A DNA stretch of 64,000 nt from Pleomorphomonas diazotrophica (GTDB lineage: Bacteria > Pseudomonadota > Alphaproteobacteria > Rhizobiales > Pleomorphomonadaceae): NCBI RefSeq assembly GCF_002844595.1, contig NZ_PJNW01000002.1, positions 930,001 to 994,000 of the forward strand, in the 5' to 3' direction. Made by a program: the position numbers and the translations under genes. The notes under the pieces were generated by a model, which searched no databases, was not told the origin of the DNA, and saw nothing but the letters and a program-made list of their open reading frames with translations. Positions 41,526-50,839 of this stretch are shown here, piece after piece (position 1 is the first letter of the stretch; each line of letters starts with the position of its first letter).

Positions 41526-42548
41526 AACCAACTGCCGGCAGGATTGCCGCACGACAAGCGGACAGGGCACCAGCACCTGCTGCGCGACAGGCCCCTCGGA
41601 TTCGCCGTTGACCCGGCTGAGGATGTCCACCGCGGTGCGACCGATCTCAAAATAGGGGAGCGCCACCGACGTCAGCATCGGCTTCAGCGTATGGGTGATG
41701 ATCGCCATGTCGTCAAAGCCCATCACCGACAGGTCGTCCGGAACCGACAGGCCGAGCGTGGCGGCCGCCGCATAGACCTGCACGGCGATCTGATCGTTGC
41801 CGCAGATGATGGCGGTCGGCCGGTCGGTGCGGCGGAGCAGACCGAGCGCCGTGTCATAGGCCACCAAATCTTCCCCTCCGTCCTGCCGGGTGATGAAGCC
41901 GGGAACGTCCAGAGACGGGTCGTAGAAAAGGCCGCTTTCGGCAAAGGCGGTGCGATAGCCGGCCCCCCTCAGCACGGTGGCGCGCAACACCGGGCTGAGC
42001 GACACGATGCCGATGCGTCGGTGCCCGAGTTCGATCAGATGGCGGGCCTGCGTATAACCGCCCCCCTCGTCGTCCGGCACCACGGAGGCATGGCTGCGCC
42101 GCGCCGAATAGCAGTTGGCGAGCACGACGCCGCGCTCGAAATCCGGGGCGCCAAGATCGACGGGGCGATGATACATGGTGGCGTAAACCACGCCGGCAAC
42201 CTTGTGGGCGCGGAACATCTGCCAGTATTCCTGCTCCTGCTCCGGATCGCCGTCGGTGTTGGCGATCAGCATGGTGCGGGCCTGCTCCCGCAAGCCCGAT
42301 TGCGCTCCCCGTATGATATCGACGGAATAAGGCGTGGTTGCCACCGCATCGGTCATCAGACCGACCACCGAAGAATGGGACATCCGCATCATTCGGGCCG
42401 CATGGTCCGGAACGTAATGCATGCGCCTGATAACCTCGGCGACGGCTTCGCGTGTCTTGCCGTTCACGGCCGGATCGTCGTTCACCACGCGGGATACCGT
42501 CTTGGGCGACACGCCCGCCTCGCGGGCAACATCCTTGAGCGTAACCAC
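41523..42548 (-). CDS. LacI-family transcriptional repressor
   Basis: 341 residues. The LacI helix-turn-helix is VTLKDVAREAGVSPKTVSRVVNDDPAVNGKTREAV with hinge RRMHYVPDHAARMM, and the rest is a periplasmic-binding-like sugar domain (VVGLMTDAVATTPYSVDIIRGAQ). GTG 42548 is chosen because GGAGG lies 5 bases before it; TTG 42560 is possible. Two operator copies lie just upstream. No sugar transporter or catabolic genes are next to it, so its target and inducer are unknown. Confidence 0.9.
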   Translation of the reverse strand: MVTLKDVAREAGVSPKTVSRVVNDDPAVNGKTREAVAEVIRRMHYVPDHAARMMRMSHSSVVGLMTDAVATTPYSVDIIRGAQSGLREQARTMLIANTDGDPEQEQEYWQMFRAHKVAGVVYATMYHRPVDLGAPDFERGVVLANCYSARRSHASVVPDDEGGGYTQARHLIELGHRRIGIVSLSPVLRATVLRGAGYRTAFAESGLFYDPSLDVPGFITRQDGGEDLVAYDTALGLLRRTDRPTAIICGNDQIAVQVYAAAATLGLSVPDDLSVMGFDDMAIITHTLKPMLTSVALPYFEIGRTAVDILSRVNGESEGPVAQQVLVPCPLVVRQSCRQLV

Positions 42549-42567
42549 CCTCGCCTCCAACCCTAAC

Positions 42568-42581
42568 TGACATCGCTGTCA
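42568..42581. promoter_or_regulatory. LacI-type operator 1
   Basis: TGACATCGCTGTCA, a pseudo-palindrome with the central CG usual for LacI-family operators, 20 bases before the LacI start codon. It is the exact reverse complement of operator 2. Confidence 0.65.
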
Positions 42582-42603
42582 CGAAAGAGAGGAAATCAGC
42601 TTA

Positions 42604-42617
42604 TGACAGCGATGTCA
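42604..42617. promoter_or_regulatory. LacI-type operator 2
   Basis: TGACAGCGATGTCA, exact reverse complement of operator 1, with centres 36 bases apart. The pair suggests looping or overlapping autoregulation. Downstream on the plus strand lies only a gene-free stretch up to the era stop at 42848. Confidence 0.65.
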
Positions 42618-42847
42618 ACATCTGTTATGAACTGGGCACAGCCCTGCATTATGGGCAACAGCCCATTTTTAGTGTCCCACAGGACAATTTTGGCGGGTAA
42701 TCAGGAGATTGAGGACACCGAAGCGGACAATGGAGCTCAGATACTTGCCCCGGCCAAAACCAAGCCGCGGCAGGGCGCAGGTAGCCTTCGCCTCGCGACG
42801 GACCGGACCTTGCCCCGGATTAAGTACCGATACCCCTGCCCCGTCGG

Positions 42848-43774
42848 TCAGTGCCTTGGGAAGTTCAGGCCCATCTCACGATAGCGTTCGGGGTCGTCGG
42901 CCCAGTTCTCGCGCACCTTGACGTAGAGGAAGAGATGAACCGGCCGTTCCAGGATGTCCGTCAGCTCCTTGCGGGCGGCGATCGAGATGGCCTTGACGGT
43001 TTCGCCGCCCTTGCCGAGGACGATCTTCTTCTGGCTTTCTCGCTCCACGAAGATGGTCTGCTCGATGCGGGCGGAGCCGTCCTTCTGGTCCTTCCATTGG
43101 TCGGTCTCGACCGTCGATGAATAGGGCAGCTCGTCGTGAAGGCGCATGAACACCTTCTCGCGGGTGATCTCGGCTGCCAGCATGCGCATGGGTAGATCGG
43201 AGAGCTGATCCTCCGGGTAGAGCCAAGGCCCCTCGGGCACACGCGACGCCAGATGAGCGAGGAGATCTTGGGTGCCGGATCCGTTCAAAGCCGAGACCAT
43301 GAAGGTCGCCTCGAAGCCGACGCGGGCATTGAGGTCGGCCGCCAGAGCCAGCAGACTCTCGCGCTTCACCGTGTCGATCTTGTTGAGGATGAGCACCTTG
43401 GGATGGCGGAGCTCGCCGAGCTTTTCGATGACCTGCGTCACCTCCTCGGCCAAGCCACGCTTGGCGTCGACCAGCAGACAGACGACATCGGCATCGGCCG
43501 CGCCCGACCAGGCGGTATCGACCATGGCGCGATCCAGCCGGCGCTTCGGCGCAAAGATACCGGGCGTATCGACAAAGACCACCTGCGACGAACCGTGCAT
43601 GGCGATGCCGCGCATGATGGCCCGCGTCGTCTGCACCTTGTGGCTGACGATCGACACCTTCGCCCCGACCAGGCAATTGAGAAGCGTCGATTTGCCGGCG
43701 TTGGGCGCGCCGATCAGCGCAACGAAGCCGGCGCGGGTGGGCTCGGCGGCGGACGGGGCGGATTCGTCGGTCAT
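42848..43774 (-). CDS. era: GTPase Era
   Basis: 308-residue ribosome-assembly GTPase binding 16S rRNA. G1 is GAPNAGKST, G3 DTPG, G4 NKID; the C-terminal KH domain has IVLGKGGETVKAISIAARKEL. GGAGAGAG precedes ATG 43774, preferred to 43807. It follows rnc in the conserved rsh-acpS-lepB-rnc-era block; the 162-base gap to rnc is longer than usual. Confidence 0.96.
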   Translation of the reverse strand: MTDESAPSAAEPTRAGFVALIGAPNAGKSTLLNCLVGAKVSIVSHKVQTTRAIMRGIAMHGSSQVVFVDTPGIFAPKRRLDRAMVDTAWSGAADADVVCLLVDAKRGLAEEVTQVIEKLGELRHPKVLILNKIDTVKRESLLALAADLNARVGFEATFMVSALNGSGTQDLLAHLASRVPEGPWLYPEDQLSDLPMRMLAAEITREKVFMRLHDELPYSSTVETDQWKDQKDGSARIEQTIFVERESQKKIVLGKGGETVKAISIAARKELTDILERPVHLFLYVKVRENWADDPERYREMGLNFPRH

Positions 43775-43936
43775 CGCGTCTCTCTCCGGAGGCGGAAGGG
43801 TGGTCAAGATTATGTCATTCCTTTCGAGCTGGATAGCGGATGTCAGGGCCTGGCGCGACGATCGAGAAGAGCAACGCCAACGGGAACGGTGAAGAGTTCA
43901 CGGAAGCCAAGAGCGCCCCTGGGTACCGGATAGGTT

Positions 43937-44632
43937 TCACCCTGCCCTGTTGGCCAGCGCCTCGGCGGCGGCGGCCTGCTCGGCGTCGCGCTTCGACTTG
44001 CCCTGCCCCTCGCCGGCCGCCTCGCCGTCAATGGTCACGACGACACGAAACGTCGGAGCGTGATCAGGGCCGGAACGATCGACGATGGAATAGGCGGGAA
44101 GCCCCTGCCCTCGGCCCTGAGCCCATTCCTGCAGCAGCGTCTTGGAATCGCGCAAGGGACCGGTCAGGTTCTCCATGCGGGGCTTCCAGTTGCGCAGAAC
44201 GAAATCCCTGGCCGCGTCGAAGCCGCCGTCGAGATAAATGGCGGCAATGACCGCCTCGGCCACATCGCCGAGAATCGCCTCCTTGCGACGACCACCCGAC
44301 TGACGCTCGCCGGCCCCGAGCCGGACCACTGCCCCGAGATCGAGGTCGGTTGCCACTTCGGCGCAGGTTTCGCGGCGAACCAACTGGTTGAGCCGACGGG
44401 CGAGGTCGCCCTCTTCCTCGCGCGGATAGGCGGTGAACAGCATTTCCGCCACCACCAGCGCCAGCACCCGGTCGCCGAGAAACTCGTGCCGCTGGTAGCT
44501 TTCGTGCGCCACTTGATCGCCGGGCACCGCACTGCGATGGGTGAGCGCGCGCAGCAAGCCGGCGCGGTCCTTGAAACGATACTGGAGGCGCCCTTCGAGC
44601 GCCTCCAGGATTTGTGCCTGATGAGTGTTCAT
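43937..44632 (-). CDS. rnc: Ribonuclease III
   Basis: 231 residues, cleaving double-stranded RNA in rRNA processing. Signature HEFLGDRVLALVVAEML lies near residue 48; the second catalytic acidic stretch is AILGDVAEAVIAAIYLDGG. The C-terminal dsRNA-binding domain (about 165-231) ends KSKRDAEQAAAAEALANRAG. ATG 44632 lies 4 bases after the lepB stop, so they are tightly coupled. Confidence 0.96.
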   Translation of the reverse strand: MNTHQAQILEALEGRLQYRFKDRAGLLRALTHRSAVPGDQVAHESYQRHEFLGDRVLALVVAEMLFTAYPREEEGDLARRLNQLVRRETCAEVATDLDLGAVVRLGAGERQSGGRRKEAILGDVAEAVIAAIYLDGGFDAARDFVLRNWKPRMENLTGPLRDSKTLLQEWAQGRGQGLPAYSIVDRSGPDHAPTFRVVVTIDGEAAGEGQGKSKRDAEQAAAAEALANRAG

Positions 44633-44635
44633 GGA

Positions 44636-45391
44636 TCAGTTCAGCATGGAGAGCATGCGGTCGACACGCACCGTCCAGGGCCAGGTCCAGAACATCCAGG
44701 GCTTGGCACTCTCGTCGATGGAGAAGAAGATGACCTGCGCCTTGCCAACCAGGTGATCGAACGGCACGTAGCCGACGCCGGACCCGTCGATGCGGCTGTC
44801 GGCCGAGTTGTCACGGTTGTCGCCCATCATGAAATAGTGGCCCGGCGGCACCTCGAACTCGCGGGTGTCGTCGCCGGCCGTCGTTCCCATGTCGAGCGTG
44901 TCGTAGGAGACGCCGTTCGGCAGCGTCTCGCGCCAGATCTTGGCGGTGATGTCGCGGCCGAAGGCGTCCTTCTCGACGAAATCGCCGGTTTGCTCACGCT
45001 TTACCGGCTGACCGTTGATGTGGAGCACGCCGCCCTTCATCTGGATCTTGTCGCCGGGCAGGCCGACGACCCGCTTGATGTAGTCCGTCGAGTGATCGGC
45101 CGGCAGCTTGAAGACGACGATATCGCCGGCCTTGGGCGCGCTCGCCCAGATGCGCCCATCGAAGGGCGCAAGACCGAAGGGGAAGGAATACTTGCTGTAG
45201 CCGTAGGAGTATTTCGAGACGAACAGGTAGTCGCCGATGAGCAGCGTGTGCATCATCGAGCCCGACGGAATCGAAAAAGGCTGAAACAGGAAGGTGCGCA
45301 CCACCAGCGCAAGAAGCAGTGCCTCGACGATCACCTTGACCGTCTCCCAAATACCATCCTTGGATTCCGCGCGCTGTTTGGTCGCCGACAT
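44636..45391 (-). CDS. lepB: Signal peptidase I
   Basis: 251-residue inner-membrane serine protease removing Sec signal peptides. An N-terminal span (VIVEALLLALVVRTFLF) is followed by box B with the nucleophile Ser in PSGSMMHTLLIGD and the general-base Lys in DYIKRVVGLPGDKI; box E is GDNRDNSADSR. ATG 45391 (MSATKQRAES) is used; longer starts overlap acpS. It sits between acpS and rnc in the conserved block. Confidence 0.96.
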   Translation of the reverse strand: MSATKQRAESKDGIWETVKVIVEALLLALVVRTFLFQPFSIPSGSMMHTLLIGDYLFVSKYSYGYSKYSFPFGLAPFDGRIWASAPKAGDIVVFKLPADHSTDYIKRVVGLPGDKIQMKGGVLHINGQPVKREQTGDFVEKDAFGRDITAKIWRETLPNGVSYDTLDMGTTAGDDTREFEVPPGHYFMMGDNRDNSADSRIDGSGVGYVPFDHLVGKAQVIFFSIDESAKPWMFWTWPWTVRVDRMLSMLN

Positions 45392-45537
45392 ATGGCCGCC
45401 CTTCAATCGGAGTCTCATCCTGGGCCCACGTCGACGCCGAAGCGGCCGATCCGCGGCGGCCCGGACCTCGGCGCCTTTTATCGGAGCGGCACCGGCGACG
45501 CAACGAAAAGCCGAAAAGCAAGCCGAATTGTGGCGTC

Positions 45538-45960
45538 TCACCCAGTACCCTTCGACGGCCAATCCTCCGGCCAGGCCGAGATCACCACGAAGGCCTGCGC
45601 CAACGGATAGTCGTCGGTGATAGTGACGTCGATGCGCGGCACGAGACCTTTCGGTGTCAGCGCCGCCAGCCGCGCCGCCGCCGAGCCTTCGAGACGCATG
45701 GTCGGCTGTCCGGTCGCAAGGTTGACGACACCCATTTCGCGCCAGTTGACACCCATGCGAATGCCGGTGCCGAGCGCCTTGGAACAGGCCTCCTTGGCAG
45801 CGAAGCGCTTGGCGTAGGAGGCCGCGCGATTGGCCCTGCGGTCCGACCGCTCGCGCTCGACATCGGTGAACACCCGCCGGACGAAACGGTCGCCGAAGCG
45901 TTCCAGCGTCTTTTCAACGCGGCGAATGTCGATGAGGTCGGAGCCGATACCGATGATCAT
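45538..45960 (-). CDS. acpS: Holo-ACP synthase
   Basis: 140-residue 4'-phosphopantetheinyl transferase activating acyl carrier protein. The Mg-binding Asp is in [14 protein letters not shown] and the second motif is [17 protein letters not shown]. The protein is slightly extended at the C terminus. Its start is 3 bases after the rsh stop. pdxJ, which commonly lies here, is absent. Confidence 0.94.
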   Translation of the reverse strand: MIIGIGSDLIDIRRVEKTLERFGDRFVRRVFTDVERERSDRRANRAASYAKRFAAKEACSKALGTGIRMGVNWREMGVVNLATGQPTMRLEGSAAARLAALTPKGLVPRIDVTITDDYPLAQAFVVISAWPEDWPSKGTG

Positions 45961-45963
45961 GGG

Positions 45964-48174
45964 TCACCCGTTGACGCGGTCGACCTTGCCGACGTTGGGC
46001 AAGACACGCAGCTCGTTGAGGATCTGCGTCAGGTGCTTGATGTCCCACACTTCGAGGTCAACGACGATCTCGTGGAAATCGGGGGTGCGACGCGCCATGC
46101 CGATGTTGTCGATGTTGCCATCGCTGTCGGATATCGCCTTGGCGATGCGGGCCAACGAGCCCGGCTCGTTGAAGGACTGGATGGAGATGCGGGCCGGAAA
46201 GCGGATAGGATCCTCGCTGTCGATGTCCCAGCGCACGTCCAGCCAGCGGTCGGGCTTGTCCTCGAAGGCGATCAAGGCCGGCGACTGGATCGGATAGATG
46301 GTAATGCCGACATCCGGTTCGACGATACCGACGATACGGTCGCCGGGAACCGCCCCGCCATCGGGGGCAAAGCGCACCGGCAGGTCCGCGGCAACGGTGC
46401 GGATCGGCAGGCCATGGGCGCGGATGGAATCGGAATCGCCGTGGAACTTGATGCCCGCCTGAGCGGCGAAGGAGAACCAGCCGCCCTCCTGACGCTGCGC
46501 CGCGGTCTGACGTGCCGCCCGCTCCTCGCGATAATCGGGAAAACAGGCCTTGAGAACGTCGGCCGACGGCACCTCGGCGCGACCGACGGCGGCGAGGAGA
46601 TCCGGCACGGTCGGTTGCGACAAGCGCGGCAGCGCCTGCTCGAGCAACGCGTCAGTGAGCTCCCTCCCCTCGCGCGAGAAGACGGTCTCCAGCACCTGCC
46701 GGCCGAGTGCCGCGAACTGCTTGCGCGTTGCTTCACGCGTCGCACGTCGGATGGCGGCGCGCGCCTTGCCGGTGACGGCGATGGTCTCCCATGTCGGCGG
46801 CGGCACTTGTGCCTTGGAGCGGATGATCTCCACTTCGTCGCCGTTCTTCAGCTCGGTAACCAAGGGCGTGATGCGGCCGTTGATCTTGCAGCCGACGCAG
46901 GTGTTGCCGATGTTGGTGTGAACGGCATAGGCGAAATCGATCGGCGTCGCGCCGCGCGGCAGGGCGATCAGCAGGCCTTTCGGCGTGAAGCAGAACACCT
47001 GATCCTGGAACAGCTCCAGCTTGGTGTTTTCGAGGAACTCCTCGGGGCTTGCACCCTCCGACAGAGCTTCGACGGTCTGGCGAAGCCAGGCATAGGCGGC
47101 CGTGTCGTCGGCGAGTTGCGGCAGATGGCCGCTCTCGCTGATCTTGTCCTTGTAGAGGGCGTGCGCGGCGATGCCGTATTCGTTGACCTGCTGCATGCCG
47201 TGCGTGCGGAACTGCAGTTCGACACGCTGGCGATGGGGCCCGACCACGGTGGTGTGCAGCGACTTGTAGCCGTTGGGTTTCGGCGTCGAGATATAGTCCT
47301 TGAACCGACCCGGCACCGTCCGCCAGAGCTGATGGACGACGCCCAGCGCGCGGTAGCAGGTGTCGACATCGTCGACCAGCACCCGGAACCCGTAGATGTC
47401 GCTGAGCTGCTCGAAACCAAGCTGTTTGTCGATCATCTTGCGGAAGATCGAATAGGGCTGCTTACGCCGCCCCTTGACCGTCGCAACAATCCCGCGCGTC
47501 TCGAGGTTTTCCTTGAGTTCCTTTTCGATGTCGGCGATGAGGTCCTTCTGAAGGGACTCCATTTCGTCGAGACGAGCCTGAATGGCGCTGAAGGCGTCGG
47601 GGTGCAGCGTCCTGAAGGCGATGTCCTCGAGCTCGTCGCGCATGTCCTGCATGCCCATGCGGCCGGCGAGCGGCGCATAGATCTCCATCGTCTCCTCGGC
47701 GATGCGGCCCCGCTTGCTCTCCGGTGCGAAATGCAGCGTCCGCATGTTGTGGAGACGATCGGCAAGCTTGACCAGCAGGACGCGTAGATCTTCAGCGATG
47801 GCGAGCAGAAGCTTCCGGAGATTCTCGGCCTGTGCCGTACGCTTGGAGACCAGGTCGAGCTTTTGGAGCTTGGTGAGCCCCTCGACCAGTTGGCCAATCT
47901 CGACACCGAATAACTGGTCGATTTCCTGCCGGGTGGCGTCGGTATCCTCGATGGTGTCGTGAAGGAGTGCAATGACGATGGTGGCGTCGTCGACCTTCAA
48001 GTCGGTGAGAATGGCAGCAACTTCGAGCGGATGCGAAAAATAAGGGTCTCCCGAGTCACGCTTCTGCGTGCCGTGCTTCTGCATGGCATAGACGTAGGCG
48101 CGGTTGAGCAGACCCTCATCGCAGTTGGGGTTGTAGCGTTGTACCCGCTCGACGAGTTCGTACTGCCGCATCAT
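45964..48174 (-). CDS. rsh: Bifunctional (p)ppGpp synthetase/hydrolase (Rsh)
   Basis: 736-residue RelA/SpoT homologue. The HD hydrolase domain looks intact (YFSHPLEVAAIL...LLHDTIEDTDA). The synthetase has YGFRVLVDDVDTCY, the RFKDYISTPKPNGYKSLHT motif and VELQFRT. A TGS domain follows (VFCFTPKGLLIALPRGATPIDFAYAVH) and a C-terminal ACT domain (RISIQSFNEPGSLARIAKAI) ends the protein. It is probably the only Rsh, handling both making and breaking of (p)ppGpp in the stringent response. It follows rpoZ, as in other Rhizobiales. Confidence 0.95.
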   Translation of the reverse strand: MMRQYELVERVQRYNPNCDEGLLNRAYVYAMQKHGTQKRDSGDPYFSHPLEVAAILTDLKVDDATIVIALLHDTIEDTDATRQEIDQLFGVEIGQLVEGLTKLQKLDLVSKRTAQAENLRKLLLAIAEDLRVLLVKLADRLHNMRTLHFAPESKRGRIAEETMEIYAPLAGRMGMQDMRDELEDIAFRTLHPDAFSAIQARLDEMESLQKDLIADIEKELKENLETRGIVATVKGRRKQPYSIFRKMIDKQLGFEQLSDIYGFRVLVDDVDTCYRALGVVHQLWRTVPGRFKDYISTPKPNGYKSLHTTVVGPHRQRVELQFRTHGMQQVNEYGIAAHALYKDKISESGHLPQLADDTAAYAWLRQTVEALSEGASPEEFLENTKLELFQDQVFCFTPKGLLIALPRGATPIDFAYAVHTNIGNTCVGCKINGRITPLVTELKNGDEVEIIRSKAQVPPPTWETIAVTGKARAAIRRATREATRKQFAALGRQVLETVFSREGRELTDALLEQALPRLSQPTVPDLLAAVGRAEVPSADVLKACFPDYREERAARQTAAQRQEGGWFSFAAQAGIKFHGDSDSIRAHGLPIRTVAADLPVRFAPDGGAVPGDRIVGIVEPDVGITIYPIQSPALIAFEDKPDRWLDVRWDIDSEDPIRFPARISIQSFNEPGSLARIAKAISDSDGNIDNIGMARRTPDFHEIVVDLEVWDIKHLTQILNELRVLPNVGKVDRVNG

Positions 48175-48321
48175 CGGGGACGGTTATCCTCTCCTGGCCC
48201 AGCGCCCGAATCCGCATCCGGATCGGCGTTCAAGATCAAGCTATAGCAACACCAATTTGGAAAGTAGTTCATTCGCGCGCGCCTGTCGGAAAAGCGCAGC
48301 GAGCGTTTTCAATCCGTTGCC

Positions 48322-48360
48322 ACAAATGAAAACGGGCGAACCGAAACCGGCCCGCCCGTC
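48322..48360 (-). terminator. Terminator after rpoZ
   Basis: On the minus strand ACGGGCG pairs with CGCCCGT (48332-48338 and 48353-48359), with extra GC pairing inside, followed by TTTTCATTT. It lies about 24 bases after the rpoZ stop and before rsh, so rsh may partly depend on read-through or its own promoter. Confidence 0.6.
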
Positions 48361-48383
48361 GAAAGATCCGCCGTGATCGGCTA

Positions 48384-48767
48384 TCAGATTTCTTCGACCT
48401 TCTCGGGCGGAACCATGCTTTCGAGGCCACGCAGCAGGTCTTCTTCCGACATCTGGTCGAAAACGATCTCGTCGTCGTCGGCAGCGTCGCCGGGCGCACC
48501 GATCAGGCCGGCCACCGGCTCCTGCTCCGGTTCATCCACCTCGACATACTTCTGCAGCGAGTGGATCAGGTCTTCCTTGAGATCCTGCGGGGAGATCGAC
48601 GATTCCGCGACCTCGCGCAGCGCGACCACCGGATTCTTGTCATTGTCGCGATCGACCGTCAGCGGCGAACCGGACGAAATCATACGGGCGCGATGGCTGG
48701 CCAGCAGCACCAGTTCGAAGCGGTTGTCCACCTTGTCGATGCAATCCTCGACCGTGACGCGTGCCAT
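48384..48767 (-). CDS. rpoZ: RNA polymerase omega subunit
   Basis: 127 residues. The N-terminal [30 protein letters not shown] is the omega signature, followed by [11 protein letters not shown]. The C-terminal acidic tail ([10 protein letters not shown]...DDDEIVFDQ) is usual in alphaproteobacteria. GGAG lies 7 bases before ATG 48767. Omega is a ppGpp-binding partner in polymerase, fitting its place next to rsh. Confidence 0.95.
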   Translation of the reverse strand: MARVTVEDCIDKVDNRFELVLLASHRARMISSGSPLTVDRDNDKNPVVALREVAESSISPQDLKEDLIHSLQKYVEVDEPEQEPVAGLIGAPGDAADDDEIVFDQMSEEDLLRGLESMVPPEKVEEI

Positions 48768-49283
48768 TGTCCAACTCCAGCTTCAAAAACAAGTTTCGCC
48801 CGCGCGTACGGCATCCCGTCCGGCAAGCGTCCTGAGAGTGCGATTTTCGCCATCAGCGGTTTAGCCTCGCGTGGGCGAGGTAAAGCCGCTGAACTCCTGG
48901 TGTAAATATGCGGAGGTCGGCCGAAAAGCAAGTGGAGATGCAAGCCAGACCCCGTTGCATGCCCGGCCGTCGATCATTTTTAAGCGGTTTCAGAATTCGG
49001 CGATCATATCTCAAGCGTTACAAATCCGTTCGGCCTATGCATGCACCATTGGTCGAATTGGCGACGTTTTCTGCCGTTTTCCGTGGGAATCCATCACGTG
49101 AATTCAATTTAACTTGGTTGTTTCGCCGAAACTTGATAACAGGCGGACTAATGTGCGAATTATAGCGGGCCGAAACGATGCGCGCTGACATCGCTCTATG
49201 ATAAATTTCTTCGAGCGTGAACGATAGCTCAGCAAAACGAAGAATTGTAATTGACCGCCGGTTGCGAGGTAAGCAAAGAACTA
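48768..49283. other. Intergenic region upstream of rpoZ
   Basis: 516 bases without a supported gene. A hairpin with CAGCGG...CCGCTG outer arms and CCTCGC/GCGAGG inner arms lies at 48854-48891. The right half (49000-49280) is distinctly AT-richer than the surroundings. A tmRNA was considered here and no tag-coding segment was found. Confidence 0.5.
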
Positions 49284-49862
49284 ATGTTTGACGAACGCGA
49301 AAAAATAGCCCTCTTCATCGATGGTGCAAATCTTTACGCGACTGCCAAGGCTCTCGGATTTGATATTGACTACCGTAGGTTGCTAAAGGAATTCAGTGCC
49401 AAGGGTTACCTGTTAAGGGCGCTGTATTACACCGCACTCGCTGAAGACCAGGAATATTCTTCCATACGCCCATTGATCGACTGGCTCGATTACAATGGCT
49501 ACAAGGTTGTGACCAAGCCGACCAAGGAATTCTTTGATTCCACTGGCCGGCGCAAGGTCAAAGGGTCGATGGACATCGAACTGGCGGTTGACGCCATGGA
49601 GCTGTCCGAGCACGTCGACCATGTCGTCCTGTTCTCGGGCGACGGCGACTTTCGCTCGCTGGTGGAAGCCATCCAGCGCAAGGGGCGCAAGGTCTCGGTC
49701 GTCTCAACGTTGCAAACCCAGCCGGCGATGGTCGCCGACGAGTTGCGTCGTCAGGCCGACCACTTCATCGACTTGGCCAACCTCGCCGGACGCATCAGTC
49801 GGGACCCGAACGAGCGTCCGGCTCGCGCCACCGACCGGGCCGGCGCGACCGACGAGGCTTGA
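49284..49862 (+). CDS. NYN-domain protein (LabA/DUF88-like)
   Basis: 192 residues with a PIN-like NYN nuclease fold. The acidic active-site residues are in IALFIDGANLYATAK, GSMDIELAVDAMEL and VVLFSGDGDFRSLVEAIQRKG. Members cleave RNA; the substrate is unknown. ATG 49284 (MFDEREKIALFIDGAN) fits the family, although the ribosome site is weak; TTG 49251 is unlikely. The 3' end is more GC-rich than the first third of the gene. Confidence 0.9.
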   Translation: MFDEREKIALFIDGANLYATAKALGFDIDYRRLLKEFSAKGYLLRALYYTALAEDQEYSSIRPLIDWLDYNGYKVVTKPTKEFFDSTGRRKVKGSMDIELAVDAMELSEHVDHVVLFSGDGDFRSLVEAIQRKGRKVSVVSTLQTQPAMVADELRRQADHFIDLANLAGRISRDPNERPARATDRAGATDEA

Positions 49863-50082
49863 CGCCTTCTCGGCTTACCATCCGGTGCCTTGAGCTCTCC
49901 TGCCGGATTTCCGGGCGGACGATTGTTCGCCCGGCAGGAAGGGTTCGGCAAGGCGGACTCCTGGCGCGCCGCAGGCCTGGCGATGTTTTTCTTACCTCCC
50001 CGGCCATCCCCGAAGCTTTTTCGCATCGCCGCCGCAATAAGGCTATACACGGCCGCCTTCCGGGCAGCCGCAGGAGATTCGC

Positions 50083-50763
50083 ATGGCAAATCGAGGGACA
50101 CTTGCCGACCATGTCGGGCAGCCGGTCGAGCCGGACCGGGACTGCGGCCTGTGCCCCCGTCTGGTTGCCTTTCGACACCTTCAACGCGCCGCGCATCCCG
50201 ACTGGCACAATGCGCCCGTTCCGACCTTCGGGACGCCGGATGCGCGCCTGCTGATCGCCGGCCTCGCCCCGGGCCTTCGCGGCGCCAATCGCACGGGCCG
50301 AGCCTTCACGGGGGATTACGCCGGCGATCTTCTCTACGAGACCATGAGTGAGTTCGGCTTTGCGCGCGGCGTCTACCGCGCCGATCCCAACGACGGCTTC
50401 GATCTGGTCGATGCCGCCATCAGCAACTCGGTGCGGTGCGTGCCGCCCGAGAACAAGCCGACCAACGACGAGATCAACATGTGCCGGCGCTTCTTTGCCG
50501 CGACTCTGGTTCGCTTTTCGCGGCTGTCGGCGATCATCGCCCTGGGCAAGATCGCCCATGACCAGATGTTGAAGACGCTCGGCGTGCCGCTTGCCCGCCA
50601 CAAGTTCGCCCATGGCGCCGTGCACGAGCTGGAAAGTCTGCCGGGCATCCGCCTCTATGACAGCTATCACTGCTCCCGATACAACACGAACACGGGCGTG
50701 CTGACACCGGAGATGTTCAAAGCCGTCTTCGCTGCCGTGCGCCGGGATCTCGACAGTCGCTAG
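50083..50763 (+). CDS. Family 5 uracil-DNA glycosylase (UDGb-type)
   Basis: 226-residue DNA repair enzyme removing uracil and other deaminated bases. Motif A is GLAPGLRGANRTGRAFTGDYAG; motif B is YHCSRYNTNTG, where the usual HPS is replaced by HCS. Four cysteines likely bind a 4Fe-4S cluster: DCGLC near residue 21, VRCVPPENKP and NMCRRF. AGGAGA precedes ATG 50083. It lies between the NYN gene and dnaE, with which it converges. Confidence 0.92.
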   Translation: MANRGTLADHVGQPVEPDRDCGLCPRLVAFRHLQRAAHPDWHNAPVPTFGTPDARLLIAGLAPGLRGANRTGRAFTGDYAGDLLYETMSEFGFARGVYRADPNDGFDLVDAAISNSVRCVPPENKPTNDEINMCRRFFAATLVRFSRLSAIIALGKIAHDQMLKTLGVPLARHKFAHGAVHELESLPGIRLYDSYHCSRYNTNTGVLTPEMFKAVFAAVRRDLDSR

Positions 50764-50839
50764 AAGCTTTCCTCATGGCGACCTGGCCTGCCGCAGAAGC
50801 GCCTGCAGGGAGAGTCCACATCCTTTTGGCCGCTCGAGC

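Noticed and set aside
42603-42884. 93-residue plus-strand frame beside the LacI operators
   Set aside because: It starts inside operator 2, has no ribosome site and runs into the era gene; no motif is visible.
46033-47787. 584-residue plus-strand frame opposite rsh
   Set aside because: Antisense shadow of the conserved Rsh gene, without a ribosome site or motif.
48768-49283. Possible tmRNA or other structured RNA near rpoZ
   Set aside because: Only one modest hairpin was seen; no tag-coding sequence or tRNA-like ends could be found.
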